Below the pieces are notes generated by a model. That model did not search any database. It was not told the DNA's origin and was given only the letters and a program-made list of their open reading frames with translations. Positions 1 through 6,157 of a DNA stretch of 8,451 nt are shown here, in pieces (positions within the stretch are counted from its first letter, which is position 1; the number at the start of each line of letters is the position of its first letter). The stretch covers positions 4,866 through 13,316 of the forward strand of contig PMBM01000150.1 of the NCBI GenBank assembly GCA_003153855.1. Direction: 5' to 3'. Source of the stretch: Propionibacteriaceae bacterium (lineage in GTDB: Bacteria; Actinomycetota; Actinomycetes; Propionibacteriales; Propionibacteriaceae). The translations under genes and the position numbers were made by a program.

Positions 1-362
1 GCAGTGTTCGAGGCGTTGGGGATGAGGAACACCTCGTCGTCGGAGCGCCGGTACGCGATGAGGTCGTCGACCGTGCCACCGTCCTCGGCGCAGAGCAGCG
101 TGTACTGGGCCTGGCCGGCACCGATGCGGTTGAGGTCGTTGGTGAGCCGCGTGTTCAGGTAGTCGGCGGCGCCCGGTCCGACGACCAGCGCCTTGCCCAG
201 GTGGCTGACGTCGAAAAGCCCGACCCGCTCCCGTACGGCCGTGTGCTCTGCGAGAACTCCCGTGTACTCGAGCGGCATGAGCCAGCCGCCGAACTCCGCA
301 AACTTCGCTCCGGCGGCCTCGTGGCGGTCGTTGAGCACAGATGTCAGCTGGTCTGCGGTCAT
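1..362 (-). CDS. gcvT: Glycine cleavage system T protein (aminomethyltransferase), N-terminal part
   Basis: This protein transfers the methylene group from the aminomethyl-lipoyl arm of GcvH to tetrahydrofolate, releasing ammonia, in cytoplasmic glycine breakdown. Only the first 120 residues are inside the window (family length is about 365); the rest lies beyond the left edge. Visible family features are the N-terminal [10 protein letters not shown] segment (residues 24-33), LFDVSHLGK (49-57), the LTNDL segment near 73-77, and GGTVDDL at 95-101 with its Asp pair at 99-100. The ATG at 362 is chosen because GGAGAAG lies 7 nt upstream. An in-frame ATG at 383 would place that ribosome binding site inside the gene. 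It is divergent from pepA, with 119 bp between the starts. Identification is by family recognition and is secure. Confidence 0.95.
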   Translation of the reverse strand, partial: MTADQLTSVLNDRHEAAGAKFAEFGGWLMPLEYTGVLAEHTAVRERVGLFDVSHLGKALVVGPGAADYLNTRLTNDLNRIGAGQAQYTLLCAEDGGTVDDLIAYRRSDDEVFLIPNASNT

Positions 363-481
363 GGGCAGGCTTCTCCTCGACATGTTCGGGGCCCAACGGG
401 GCCATCCCGAGCCTATAGCCGACGCGATACTGTGGCCCGACGGGGCGAGGTGCCCTGTGGCAAGCACGAAAGGTGATGTTC
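363..481. promoter_or_regulatory. Divergent gcvT/pepA intergenic region
   Basis: This 119-bp gap must hold the leaders of both gcvT (leftward) and pepA (rightward). Visible elements are the gcvT ribosome binding site next to 362, an AGGTGAT ribosome binding site for pepA at 471-477, and a possible rightward -10 box GATACT at 426-431 with no convincing -35 partner. The overlapping CTATAG at 413-418 could serve the minus strand. I saw no glycine riboswitch-like structure, and the gap is short for one. Promoter assignment is weak. Confidence 0.35.
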
Positions 482-1960
482 GTGGTCTCGGTGTCCCTGT
501 CGAAGTCCGTTCCGCGTGACGCCGACGCCCTCATCGTCGGTCTCACCCAGGTCTCGGGCACGCCCGCCCTCGTAGACCTGCCCTCCGCTATCGAGAAGGA
601 CCTCACCAAGCGCTGGGGCACGTCGCCGCTGGCGGTCGCGCTCGATCTCGGCGCCAAGACGAAGTCGGGCAGCACGGTCGTCCTTCCCACTGCCGGCGTA
701 CGGCTCGTCGTCGTCGGGCTCGGTGACGTCGACGTGACGCCGGAGCAGGTTCGCCGGGCGGTGGCCAACGGCGTTCGGGCCCTGGCGCGGCTCGAGCCGG
801 CCTCCCCGCTCCACGTGGTGGTCAGCATGGACCTGGTCGAACCCGAGGTCATCAAGGGGGCCGGGGAGGGCGCTCTGCTGGGTGCGTACTCGTACACGAA
901 GATCGGGAGCGACCCGTCCGAGCTGCTGCGCGCCCTGACGCTGGTCTCCCCGTCGACGAAGCCCGAGGCGAAGGATGCGGTCTCCGCCGCCGTCGCCATC
1001 GCGGCCGGCGTCAACCAGACCCGCGACTGGATCAACACGCCCGCCAACCTCCTGTACCCGGAGACCTTCGCGGCGGCCGCCGTCGCCACGAGCAAGAAGA
1101 ACAAGCTCGAGGTCGAGGTGCTCGACGAGAAGGCGCTCACGAAGGCCGGGTACGGCGGGATCCTCGCCGTGGGCATGGGGTCGGACCGGCCGCCGCGGCT
1201 GGTACGGATCTCGTACGCCCCGCGCGGTGCCCGCAACCACCTCGCGCTCGTCGGCAAGGGCATCACCTTCGACACCGGTGGCCTCAACCTCAAGCCGGGC
1301 GACTCCATGTACACGATGAAGTGCGACATGAGCGGTGCCGCCACGGTCATCTCGGCCATCCAGGTCATCGCCGAGCTCGGCCTCAAGATCACCGTCACCG
1401 TGTACGCGGCGATGGCCGAGAACATGCCGTCAGGCGCTGCGCAGCGTCCCAGCGACGTCATCACCATGTACGGCGGGAAGACGGTCGAGAACTACAACTC
1501 GGACGCCGAAGGCCGCCTCGTGATGGCTGACGCGCTGGCGAGGGCGACCGAGGACAAGCCCGACCTCCTCGTCGACGTGGCCACGCTCACCGGAGCGTGC
1601 GTCGTGGCACTCGGCGAACGTACGGCCGGCCTCATGGCCAGCGACGACCAGACCGCGGACCGCCTGCTCGACGCGGCCGAGGCCGCGGGTGAGGCGTTCT
1701 GGCAGCTTCCGATCACCGACGAGGTGGGCGACCAGCTGATCAGCAAGGTCGCGGACCTCAGGTCGGGTGGCGCACGGTGGGGCGGCGCCCTCACGGCAGC
1801 CGCCTTCCTGCAGCGCTTCACCGACGGCATCGACTGGGCCCATCTCGACATCGCCGGACCTGCGTTCAACGAGAAGGATCCGTACGACTACGTGCCGTCC
1901 GGCGGCACCGGAGTGGCCCTACGGACCCTGGTGGCCCTGGCTCAGTCCCTTCAGGGCTGA
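482..1960 (+). CDS. pepA: Leucyl aminopeptidase (cytosol aminopeptidase, M17 family)
   Basis: Cytoplasmic two-metal hexameric exopeptidase that removes N-terminal residues from peptides during protein turnover. Numbering from the GTG at 482 gives 492 residues, normal for the family. All metal and catalytic residues are present at the spacing of E. coli PepA: K259, D264 and catalytic K271 in the segment from [10 protein letters not shown] to LKPGD, D282 in MKCDMSG, and D341, E343 and catalytic R345 in the signature NSDAEGRL. The N-terminal macrodomain-like part is about residues 1-150. Three in-frame starts are possible: GTG 473, ATG 476 and GTG 482. I prefer 482 because AGGTGAT (471-477) then sits at a normal distance, whereas it overlaps the two earlier codons. 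The last 10 bp overlap the 3' end of the convergent gene on the minus strand. Confidence 0.96.
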   Translation: MVSVSLSKSVPRDADALIVGLTQVSGTPALVDLPSAIEKDLTKRWGTSPLAVALDLGAKTKSGSTVVLPTAGVRLVVVGLGDVDVTPEQVRRAVANGVRALARLEPASPLHVVVSMDLVEPEVIKGAGEGALLGAYSYTKIGSDPSELLRALTLVSPSTKPEAKDAVSAAVAIAAGVNQTRDWINTPANLLYPETFAAAAVATSKKNKLEVEVLDEKALTKAGYGGILAVGMGSDRPPRLVRISYAPRGARNHLALVGKGITFDTGGLNLKPGDSMYTMKCDMSGAATVISAIQVIAELGLKITVTVYAAMAENMPSGAAQRPSDVITMYGGKTVENYNSDAEGRLVMADALARATEDKPDLLVDVATLTGACVVALGERTAGLMASDDQTADRLLDAAEAAGEAFWQLPITDEVGDQLISKVADLRSGGARWGGALTAAAFLQRFTDGIDWAHLDIAGPAFNEKDPYDYVPSGGTGVALRTLVALAQSLQG

Positions 1961-1963
1961 GTC
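1939..1963. terminator. Bidirectional hairpin across the convergent pepA and minus-strand gene ends
   Basis: CTCAG (1941-1945) pairs with CTGAG (1957-1961), and after a single bulged T1946, CCC (1947-1949) pairs with GGG (1954-1956) around a TTCA loop. A G-C and a G-T pair can extend the base. The stem contains the stop codons of both pepA (1958-1960) and the opposite gene (1951-1953). There is no U-run on either side, as is common for actinobacterial hairpin terminators. Function as a terminator is inferred from position and symmetry. Confidence 0.5.
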
Positions 1964-2337
1964 CCTCCCGGACGCTTCTTGGCACGGCTGTTGTAGTCGC
2001 GCATCCGCTGCGGGTACGCGACCACGCCGGCGTCGTAGCAAGGCAGCTGGTGGCTCTGCGCGAACCGGCGTCCCCACGCGGCGGACGGGACGCTGCGGCG
2101 TGTCCACTCCCCGTCGTACGCGATCAGGAGCAGCGTCGGTCCGGTCAGCGTCGTAGGCTGTTCCACCCACGCCTCAATGCCTCGTCGGCTCGAGATGAAG
2201 CCCTCGAGATGCTGGGCGGCCGTCGCCCCATTGGAGCCGGAGGCCCCATCACTCTTGCGGCGGCGGCGCAGTCCATCAAGGATTCCCACGAACTCCATTA
2301 TCCCGGCGAGGAGGCTAGGCTGGCCGACGTCGCCCAT
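1951..2337 (-). CDS. Small conserved actinobacterial protein of unknown function
   Basis: A 128-residue soluble protein with no signal peptide or membrane segment. From memory, related small proteins are common in actinobacteria beside pepA or sucB and are sometimes labelled 'oxidoreductase'. I see no nucleotide-binding or catalytic motif to justify that. The conserved-looking core is residues 52-120: [11 protein letters not shown] (53-63), a hydrophobic strand followed by YDGEWTRR (74-81), an Ala/Arg helix, then [10 protein letters not shown] (107-116). The tail is basic. The start at 2337 has AGGTG 4 nt upstream. A second ATG at 2298 (residue 14) would begin [15 protein letters not shown], which looks like a natural N-terminus, so the 115-residue form is a real alternative. 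It is convergent with pepA (10-bp overlap of ends) and divergent from sucB (30 bp between starts). Confidence 0.8.
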   Translation of the reverse strand: MGDVGQPSLLAGIMEFVGILDGLRRRRKSDGASGSNGATAAQHLEGFISSRRGIEAWVEQPTTLTGPTLLLIAYDGEWTRRSVPSAAWGRRFAQSHQLPCYDAGVVAYPQRMRDYNSRAKKRPGGTQP

Positions 2338-2367
2338 AGAGCACCTGCGTTAAGGAGATTCCCCACC

Positions 2368-4113
2368 ATGTCGACCAACGTCACTCTCCCGGCTCTCGGT
2401 GAATCGGTCTCGGAGGGGACGGTCTCCCGCTGGCTCAAGAAGGTGGGCGACATCGTTGCCGCCGACGAGCCGCTCCTGGAGGTGTCCACCGACAAGGTCG
2501 ACACGGAGATTCCCTCCCCCGTTTCCGGTGTGCTGCTCGAGATCAAGGTCGAGGTCGACGAGACGGCACCGGTCGGTGCGGTCCTCGCCGTGATCGGTGA
2601 GCCGAACGAGGCAGGCGCCAGCGCTCCCGCCCCCGCCGCTGCTCCCGCCGCTGCTCCCGAGCCCGAGCCTCCCGTCGAGGCGGTGGAGCCCGAAGCAGCC
2701 CCTGAACACGCCGCTCCTGCGGCTCCAGCTGCAGCCAGCGTTCCCGCGACCGGAACCGAGGTGACGCTTCCTGCCCTGGGCGAGAGCGTCTCCGAGGGCA
2801 CCGTGTCCCGGTGGCTGAAGAAGGTCGGCGACCACGTCGACACCGACGAGGCACTCGTCGAGGTCTCCACGGACAAGGTCGACACCGAGGTGCCGTCTCC
2901 CGTCTCCGGCACGATCCTCGAGATCCGCGTCGGGGTCGACGAGACCGTACCCGTCGGATCCGTCCTGGCCATCATCGGCGATTCCTCCGCAGCGCCTGCA
3001 CCGGCTCCCGCTCCTGCCCCGGCTCCGGAACCTGCCCCTGAAACCGGACCGGCACCTGAGCCCGCGCCCGCCCCGGAACCGGCGCCTGCCCCGGTACCCG
3101 CCGCTCCCCCGGCTCCTGCTCCTGCTGCTGCGCCGCAGGCCGCGAACACGGTGGCGCCGCGACGCGCCAGCGACGCGGAGGCGACCGACTCGTACGTGAC
3201 GCCGCTCGTCCGCAAGCTCGCCGCGGAGCACGGTGTCGACCTCGCCGACATCCCCGGCACGGGCGTCGGCGGTCGTGTGCGCAAGCAGGATGTCATCGAC
3301 GCCGCGCAGGCTGCCAAGGCCAAGCAGGCCGCGCCCGCCGCGGCTGCCCCAGCCCCTGCGGCAGCCGCTCCGGCGGCGCCCGTGGCCAGCCCGCGCGGCT
3401 CGACGGAGAAGATCTCCCGGCTCCGCGCGACGATCGCCCGCCGCATGGTGGAGTCGCTCCAGGTCTCGGCGCAGCTCACGGCGACCGTCGAGGTCGACCT
3501 CACCTCGATCTCGAAGCTGCGCGCGAGGGTCAAGGACGACTTCAAGGCGCGTGAGGGCGCGTCCCTGTCGTACCTCCCGTTCATCACCAAGGCCGCCATC
3601 GAGGCGCTCAAGCAGTTCCCGAAGGTGAACGCGACGATCGACACCGAGGCCGGCACGATCACCTACCCGAACGCCGAGCACGTCGGCATCGCCGTCGACA
3701 CGCCGAAGGGCCTGCTGGTACCGGTCATCAAGGGCGCGGGCGACCTCAACGTCGCCGGCCTGGCCAAGAAGATCGTCGACCTCGCCGCCCGGACCCGTAC
3801 GAGCCAGGTCACGCCTGACGAGCTCACCGGCGGCACGTTCACGATCACGAACTACGGATCCGCCGGCACGCTGTTCGACACGCCGATCATCAACCAGCCG
3901 CAGGTGGCCATCCTCGGCACCGGGGCGCTCGTGAAACGGCCCGTGGTGATCAACGACTCCGAGCTCGGGGAGATCATCGCGGTGCGCGACATGATGTACC
4001 TGTCGCTCTCGTACGACCACAGGCTGGTCGACGGCGCGGAGGCTGCGCGCTTCCTGAGCTTCGTCAAGGCCCGACTCGAGGCTGGTGACTTCGCCGCTGA
4101 GCTCGGGGTCTGA
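2368..4113 (+). CDS. sucB: Actinobacterial-type E2 dihydrolipoamide acyltransferase (annotated succinyltransferase; probably shared PDH/OGDH E2)
   Basis: Core E2 subunit that carries acyl groups on a lipoyl-lysine arm and passes them to CoA. It has 581 residues. Order: lipoyl domain 1 (about 3-79, lipoyl site K43 in STDKVDTE); an Ala/Pro/Glu linker; lipoyl domain 2 (about 130-206, K170); a 52-residue Ala/Pro/Glu linker (208-259); a peripheral subunit-binding domain for E1/E3 (about 275-313, with [13 protein letters not shown]); a third Ala/Pro linker; and the acyltransferase domain (about 343 to the end) with catalytic HRLVDG, H551 and D555. AAGGAG (2352-2357) lies 10 nt before the ATG. An upstream in-frame extension has no signal and runs through the pepA end. 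In Mycobacterium and Corynebacterium the equivalent protein (DlaT/AceF) is the pyruvate dehydrogenase E2, and the 2-oxoglutarate E1 carries its own succinyltransferase domain. Acetyl specificity is therefore possible despite the usual name. lipB follows after 22 bp. Confidence 0.95.
   Translation: MSTNVTLPALGESVSEGTVSRWLKKVGDIVAADEPLLEVSTDKVDTEIPSPVSGVLLEIKVEVDETAPVGAVLAVIGEPNEAGASAPAPAAAPAAAPEPEPPVEAVEPEAAPEHAAPAAPAAASVPATGTEVTLPALGESVSEGTVSRWLKKVGDHVDTDEALVEVSTDKVDTEVPSPVSGTILEIRVGVDETVPVGSVLAIIGDSSAAPAPAPAPAPAPEPAPETGPAPEPAPAPEPAPAPVPAAPPAPAPAAAPQAANTVAPRRASDAEATDSYVTPLVRKLAAEHGVDLADIPGTGVGGRVRKQDVIDAAQAAKAKQAAPAAAAPAPAAAAPAAPVASPRGSTEKISRLRATIARRMVESLQVSAQLTATVEVDLTSISKLRARVKDDFKAREGASLSYLPFITKAAIEALKQFPKVNATIDTEAGTITYPNAEHVGIAVDTPKGLLVPVIKGAGDLNVAGLAKKIVDLAARTRTSQVTPDELTGGTFTITNYGSAGTLFDTPIINQPQVAILGTGALVKRPVVINDSELGEIIAVRDMMYLSLSYDHRLVDGAEAARFLSFVKARLEAGDFAAELGV
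2380..2601 (+). repeat. Lipoyl domain repeat, copy 1 (within sucB)
   Basis: This codes residues 5-78 of the E2 protein. Its translation matches copy 2 (2761-2982) at 60 of 74 positions by hand count, and the first 24 residues are identical. Many of the matching codons differ at the third base, so the similarity is maintained at protein level and the duplication is not recent. Confidence 0.9.
2761..2982 (+). repeat. Lipoyl domain repeat, copy 2 (within sucB)
   Basis: This codes residues 132-205 of the E2 protein, including the second lipoylation site K170 in STDKVDTE. It is the partner of the copy at 2380-2601. Differences cluster after the shared N-terminal 24 residues and in the strands following the lipoyl lysine. 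Confidence 0.9.
2989..3144 (+). repeat. Ala-Pro-Glu low-complexity linker (within sucB)
   Basis: The DNA codes about 52 residues that are almost only alanine, proline and glutamate, in irregular PA, PAPEPA and PAPA units. Such linkers let the lipoyl domain swing between active sites in E2 proteins. The codons alternate among GCT/GCC/GCA and CCC/CCT/CCG/CCA, so this is not a simple DNA microsatellite. Confidence 0.8.
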
Positions 4114-4135
4114 CCGCTCGCCGGAGGCTCCGGCG

Positions 4136-4810
4136 ATGAGCAGCGACCTCGAGTTCGTACGGCTCGGCATCGATGAGACGCCTCCGCGCCTCATCGACTA
4201 CCAGTGGGCCTGGGACGAGCAGCGGCGCATCCACGCCGAGGTGGCCGACGGCCGACGCCCTGGCACGGTGCTGCTGCTGGAGCACTCCGACGTGTACACG
4301 GCGGGCCGACGCACGGAACCCGCTGAGAGGCCCCAGGACGGCACCCCAGTCGTCGACGTGGACCGTGGCGGCAAGATCACCTGGCACGGCCCCGGCCAGC
4401 TCGTGGGCTACCCGATCGTGACCCTCCCGGACGGCGTGTACGTGGTGGACTACGTGCGGCGTCTCGAGGAGGCCCTCCTCCGTACGGTCGGCGACTACGG
4501 CCTGCCGGCCATGCGCGTACCGGGCAGGTCGGGTGTGTGGCTCCCGGCGTCGGCGGAGAGGCCTGAGCGCAAGGTCGTCGCGATCGGCATCCGCGTCAGC
4601 CGCAAGACCACCCAGCACGGCTTCGCACTCAACGTCTCACCGGACCTCGCCGCGTTCGACCGGATCATCCCCTGCGGCATCGAGGACGCCGGCGTGAGCT
4701 CCCTGGCCGCCGAGCTCGACGACCCGCCGTCGATGGCCGAGGTGGCCACGGTCGCCGAACGGCATCTGCGCGATGTGCTCGGGTTTCGCGGTCCGACTCC
4801 CAAGATGTGA
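4136..4810 (+). CDS. lipB: Octanoyltransferase (lipoyl(octanoyl) transferase)
   Basis: Transfers octanoate from acyl carrier protein to the lipoyl-domain lysine of E2 enzymes and GcvH, the first step of lipoate assembly; LipA then inserts sulfur. It is cytoplasmic and 224 residues long, typical for the family. The signature [17 protein letters not shown] is present at about residues 78-94. The catalytic dyad is visible as K146 (RKVVAIGI) and C180 (IIPCGI). Their 34-residue separation matches K142/C176 of Mycobacterium tuberculosis LipB. GGAGG (4123-4127) sits 8 nt before the ATG at 4136. An earlier in-frame ATG at 4085 lies inside sucB and lacks such a site. The gene lies 22 bp behind sucB, so enzyme and substrate protein are probably co-transcribed. 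lipA, the usual next gene in relatives, is not here. Confidence 0.96.
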   Translation: MSSDLEFVRLGIDETPPRLIDYQWAWDEQRRIHAEVADGRRPGTVLLLEHSDVYTAGRRTEPAERPQDGTPVVDVDRGGKITWHGPGQLVGYPIVTLPDGVYVVDYVRRLEEALLRTVGDYGLPAMRVPGRSGVWLPASAERPERKVVAIGIRVSRKTTQHGFALNVSPDLAAFDRIIPCGIEDAGVSSLAAELDDPPSMAEVATVAERHLRDVLGFRGPTPKM

Positions 4811-4814
4811 CGTT

Positions 4815-4841
4815 CCTCATGAAGCGCTGTCGCGCATGAGG
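4815..4841 (+). terminator. Hairpin after lipB
   Basis: CCTCATG (4815-4821) pairs perfectly with CATGAGG (4835-4841), and a 3-bp CGC/GCG inner stem is possible across a small bulge. It starts 4 nt after the lipB stop, where the sucB-lipB transcript should end and before the pilus locus. No U-run follows, so strength as an intrinsic terminator is uncertain. Confidence 0.55.
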
Positions 4842-4924
4842 CGGACCAATCAGACATATTCCCTTGTCAGAGCCCTATTCGGGGGCAACAGGGGGGTCCG
4901 TTCATGACAGCACTCTCACGTTCG

Positions 4925-4954
4925 TTGCCGTCCCACTGACCCCCGGGTCATAGT
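4925..4954 (+). promoter_or_regulatory. Candidate promoter for flp
   Basis: TTGCCG (4925-4930) and CATAGT (4949-4954) are separated by 18 bp and each matches the vegetative consensus at 4 of 6 positions. Transcription would begin near 4961, giving a leader of about 77 nt before flp. It lies between the lipB hairpin and the flp start, where a promoter is expected. This is prediction by eye only; other weak boxes in the region cannot be excluded. Confidence 0.4.
4937..4950. promoter_or_regulatory. Operator-like palindrome upstream of flp
   Basis: TGACCC and GGGTCA form a perfect inverted repeat with a 2-bp CC centre. If the promoter call at 4925-4954 is right, the palindrome lies mostly in the -35/-10 spacer, a position from which a dimeric regulator could control pilin expression. 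The sequence symmetry is certain; binding of a regulator is inferred. Confidence 0.4.
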
Positions 4955-4960
4955 TCTGGT

Positions 4961-4983
4961 GGCCCTTCCGAGGGGAAGGAGCC
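4961..4983 (+). promoter_or_regulatory. Stem-loop in the flp leader
   Basis: CCTTCC (4964-4969) pairs with GGAAGG (4974-4979) around a GAGG loop. GGC (4961-4963) pairs with GCC (4981-4983), leaving one bulged A. The structure would sit at the 5' end of the predicted flp mRNA, about 55 nt before the start codon. Possible roles are mRNA stabilisation or binding of a regulator; neither is shown by the sequence. Confidence 0.45.
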
Positions 4984-5037
4984 GGGGGACATCACAGAGC
5001 GTTCCGGCCCTGTGACTGTAGAGAAGGGACTCCCTAC

Positions 5038-5235
5038 ATGAACGCCATTTCCGCTTACCTCACCACGCTCGTCTTCGTCGCGCAGCAGCGTCTCGGCAAG
5101 GCCACCAAGGGCGCCACCGCCGTTGAGTACGGCCTGCTCGTCGCGCTCATCGCGGCCGTCATCATCACCGTCGTCACGCTGCTCGGCACCAACCTGAGCT
5201 CCATGTTCACCAGGGTTGCCAGCAACATCAAGTGA
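5038..5235 (+). CDS. flp: Flp-type (Tad) major prepilin
   Basis: Precursor of the small pilin that polymerises into the Tad/Flp pilus on the cell surface. It has 65 residues, as usual for Flp. A 25-residue leader ends in KATKG; the prepilin peptidase should cut between G25 and A26, leaving a 40-residue mature pilin starting ATAVEYGLL. Glu at +5 (E30) and Tyr at +6 (Y31), the Flp hallmarks, are present. The hydrophobic segment of about residues 32-50 is the membrane helix used for insertion and subunit packing. GAAGGGA (5023-5029) lies 8 nt before the ATG. The gene stands alone ahead of a strong hairpin, with cpaB starting 160 bp later. The prepilin peptidase itself is not in this window. Confidence 0.95.
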   Translation: MNAISAYLTTLVFVAQQRLGKATKGATAVEYGLLVALIAAVIITVVTLLGTNLSSMFTRVASNIK

Positions 5236-5245
5236 CCTGAGTCAC
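5232..5245 (+). promoter_or_regulatory. Short inverted repeat over the flp stop codon
   Basis: GTGAC (5232-5236) and GTCAC (5241-5245) form a perfect 5-bp repeat around CTGA, and the left arm contains the TGA stop of flp (5233-5235). It lies 11 bp before the large hairpin at 5257-5288. It may help stabilise the pilin mRNA 3' end or be chance; significance is uncertain. Confidence 0.3.
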
Positions 5246-5256
5246 ATCGCTTCGAT

Positions 5257-5288
5257 GCCGGCTGGCCGCCCCGCAGCGGCCAGCCGGC
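5257..5288 (+). terminator. Strong terminator/attenuator hairpin between flp and cpaB
   Basis: GCCGGCTGGCCGC (5257-5269) pairs perfectly with GCGGCCAGCCGGC (5276-5288) around a CCCGCA loop: 13 uninterrupted, almost all G-C pairs. The sequence after it is GTTGGGCTTTCT, only mildly T-rich. It should end most flp transcripts and protect their 3' ends. Partial read-through would give lower expression of cpaB-cpaE-cpaF, as suits a major structural subunit ahead of its assembly genes. The rest of the gap (5289-5395) shows no promoter I would defend; GAGAAAG at 5381-5387 is the cpaB ribosome binding site. Confidence 0.8.
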
Positions 5289-5395
5289 GTTGGGCTTTCT
5301 ACACCCTCTGAACTACCCGCCGTGGCCGGGGTTCTTCACGCCCCGATCGGCAACCGGTTCGCACTACGTCGTTCACCCGTGAGAAAGACACCATC

Positions 5396-6157
5396 ATGAA
5401 CCGTCGCATCGTGGCCGCGTTCGTTGCGGCCGCACTTGCCCTAGGGGCATTTGTCAGCATCTTCTTGTACGTCCGGAACGCGGACGTACGCGCGCTCAAC
5501 GGCGTAGCCGCCAAAGACGTCTACGTCGTCGTGAACCCCATCATCAAGGGGACACTCGCCGAGAACCTCGGCTCCAACGTCCAGCTCACCCAGGTGCCGG
5601 CCAAGGCCGTGCCCGACCAGGCCGTGTACGACCTCGCCGAGATCACCAGCAAGGCCGCATCCGTGGACCTCGTCGCCGGTGAGGTACTCCTGACGACCCG
5701 CTTCGTCGATCCCGCCGTGGTCACGCAGGAAGCCGTCTCCGTGCCGAAGGGCATGGAGCAGATGAGCATCCTCGTGAAGCCCGAGCAGGTCCGTGGCGGC
5801 GTCCTGAAGGCCGGCGAGACGATCGGCATCGTCCTCACCGTCAAGGTCTCCAACCCTGCTCCGTTCAACATCCCGGGCGTCGGTACCTTCACGATGGACG
5901 GCGACTTCATGACCAAGCAGATCATGAACAAGGTCCTCGTGACCCGCGTACAGGGCGGAACGGTCGTCACGGCCGACTCCACCGGTGCCAGCCCGCTGCC
6001 AGGCAGCTCGGTGATGATCACCGTGGCTCTTTCGACGTCCGACGTGGAGAAGCTCGTGTGGGCACAGACGGAAGGCGTACTGCTGCTGACCGTCGAGAAC
6101 AAGGACACCGACGAGAGCACGTCCCAGTACACGACCGGCAAGGTCGTTCTGAGATGA
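5396..6157 (+). CDS. cpaB: Tad/Flp pilus assembly protein CpaB (RcpC), SAF domain
   Basis: Membrane-anchored pilus assembly factor of 253 residues. One N-terminal hydrophobic segment (about residues 5-26, after the basic MNRR) anchors it, with the rest outside the membrane. A SAF-like domain follows (about 41-105; VYVVVNPIIKGTLAENL is its start), then the RcpC/CpaB domain (about 116-250) with the typical late motif DVEKLVWAQTEGVLLLTV. GAGAAAG lies 8 nt before the ATG. In Gram-negative bacteria CpaB works with the outer-membrane secretin; an actinobacterium needs no secretin, and none is encoded here, so its partner is probably the cell wall or pilus base. The 3' end overlaps cpaE by 4 bp (ATGA), implying translational coupling. 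A SAF protein of another system is excluded by the pilus neighbours. Confidence 0.88.
   Translation: MNRRIVAAFVAAALALGAFVSIFLYVRNADVRALNGVAAKDVYVVVNPIIKGTLAENLGSNVQLTQVPAKAVPDQAVYDLAEITSKAASVDLVAGEVLLTTRFVDPAVVTQEAVSVPKGMEQMSILVKPEQVRGGVLKAGETIGIVLTVKVSNPAPFNIPGVGTFTMDGDFMTKQIMNKVLVTRVQGGTVVTADSTGASPLPGSSVMITVALSTSDVEKLVWAQTEGVLLLTVENKDTDESTSQYTTGKVVLR

Noticed and set aside
413..1240. 275-residue open frame on the minus strand opposite pepA
   Set aside because: It is antisense to a gene with every M17 catalytic residue. Its translation is Arg/Gly/Asp-rich with no recognisable domain, as expected from high-GC shadow frames.
1777..2367. Long in-frame upstream extension of sucB
   Set aside because: It would run through the 3' end of pepA and the minus-strand gene, codes no domain, and ignores the good AAGGAG site before the ATG at 2368.
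2298..3662. 454-residue Ala/Ser/Gly-rich minus-strand open frame, surface-protein-like in composition
   Set aside because: The low complexity is only the reverse complement of the sucB linkers. There is no signal peptide or ribosome binding site that would support it.
4085..4135. Upstream lipB start inside sucB
   Set aside because: It adds residues unlike LipB and lacks a ribosome binding site, while GGAGG precedes the ATG at 4136 at the ideal distance.
2350..4194. 614-residue minus-strand open frame opposite sucB and the start of lipB
   Set aside because: Shadow of the sucB frame. Its Gly/Arg/Ser runs mirror the Ala/Pro linkers on the other strand and no family is visible.
4871..4900. G-runs (GGGGG and GGGGGG) as a G-quadruplex or c-di-GMP riboswitch upstream of flp
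   Set aside because: Only two long G-runs are adjacent, and the conserved riboswitch core is not recognisable.
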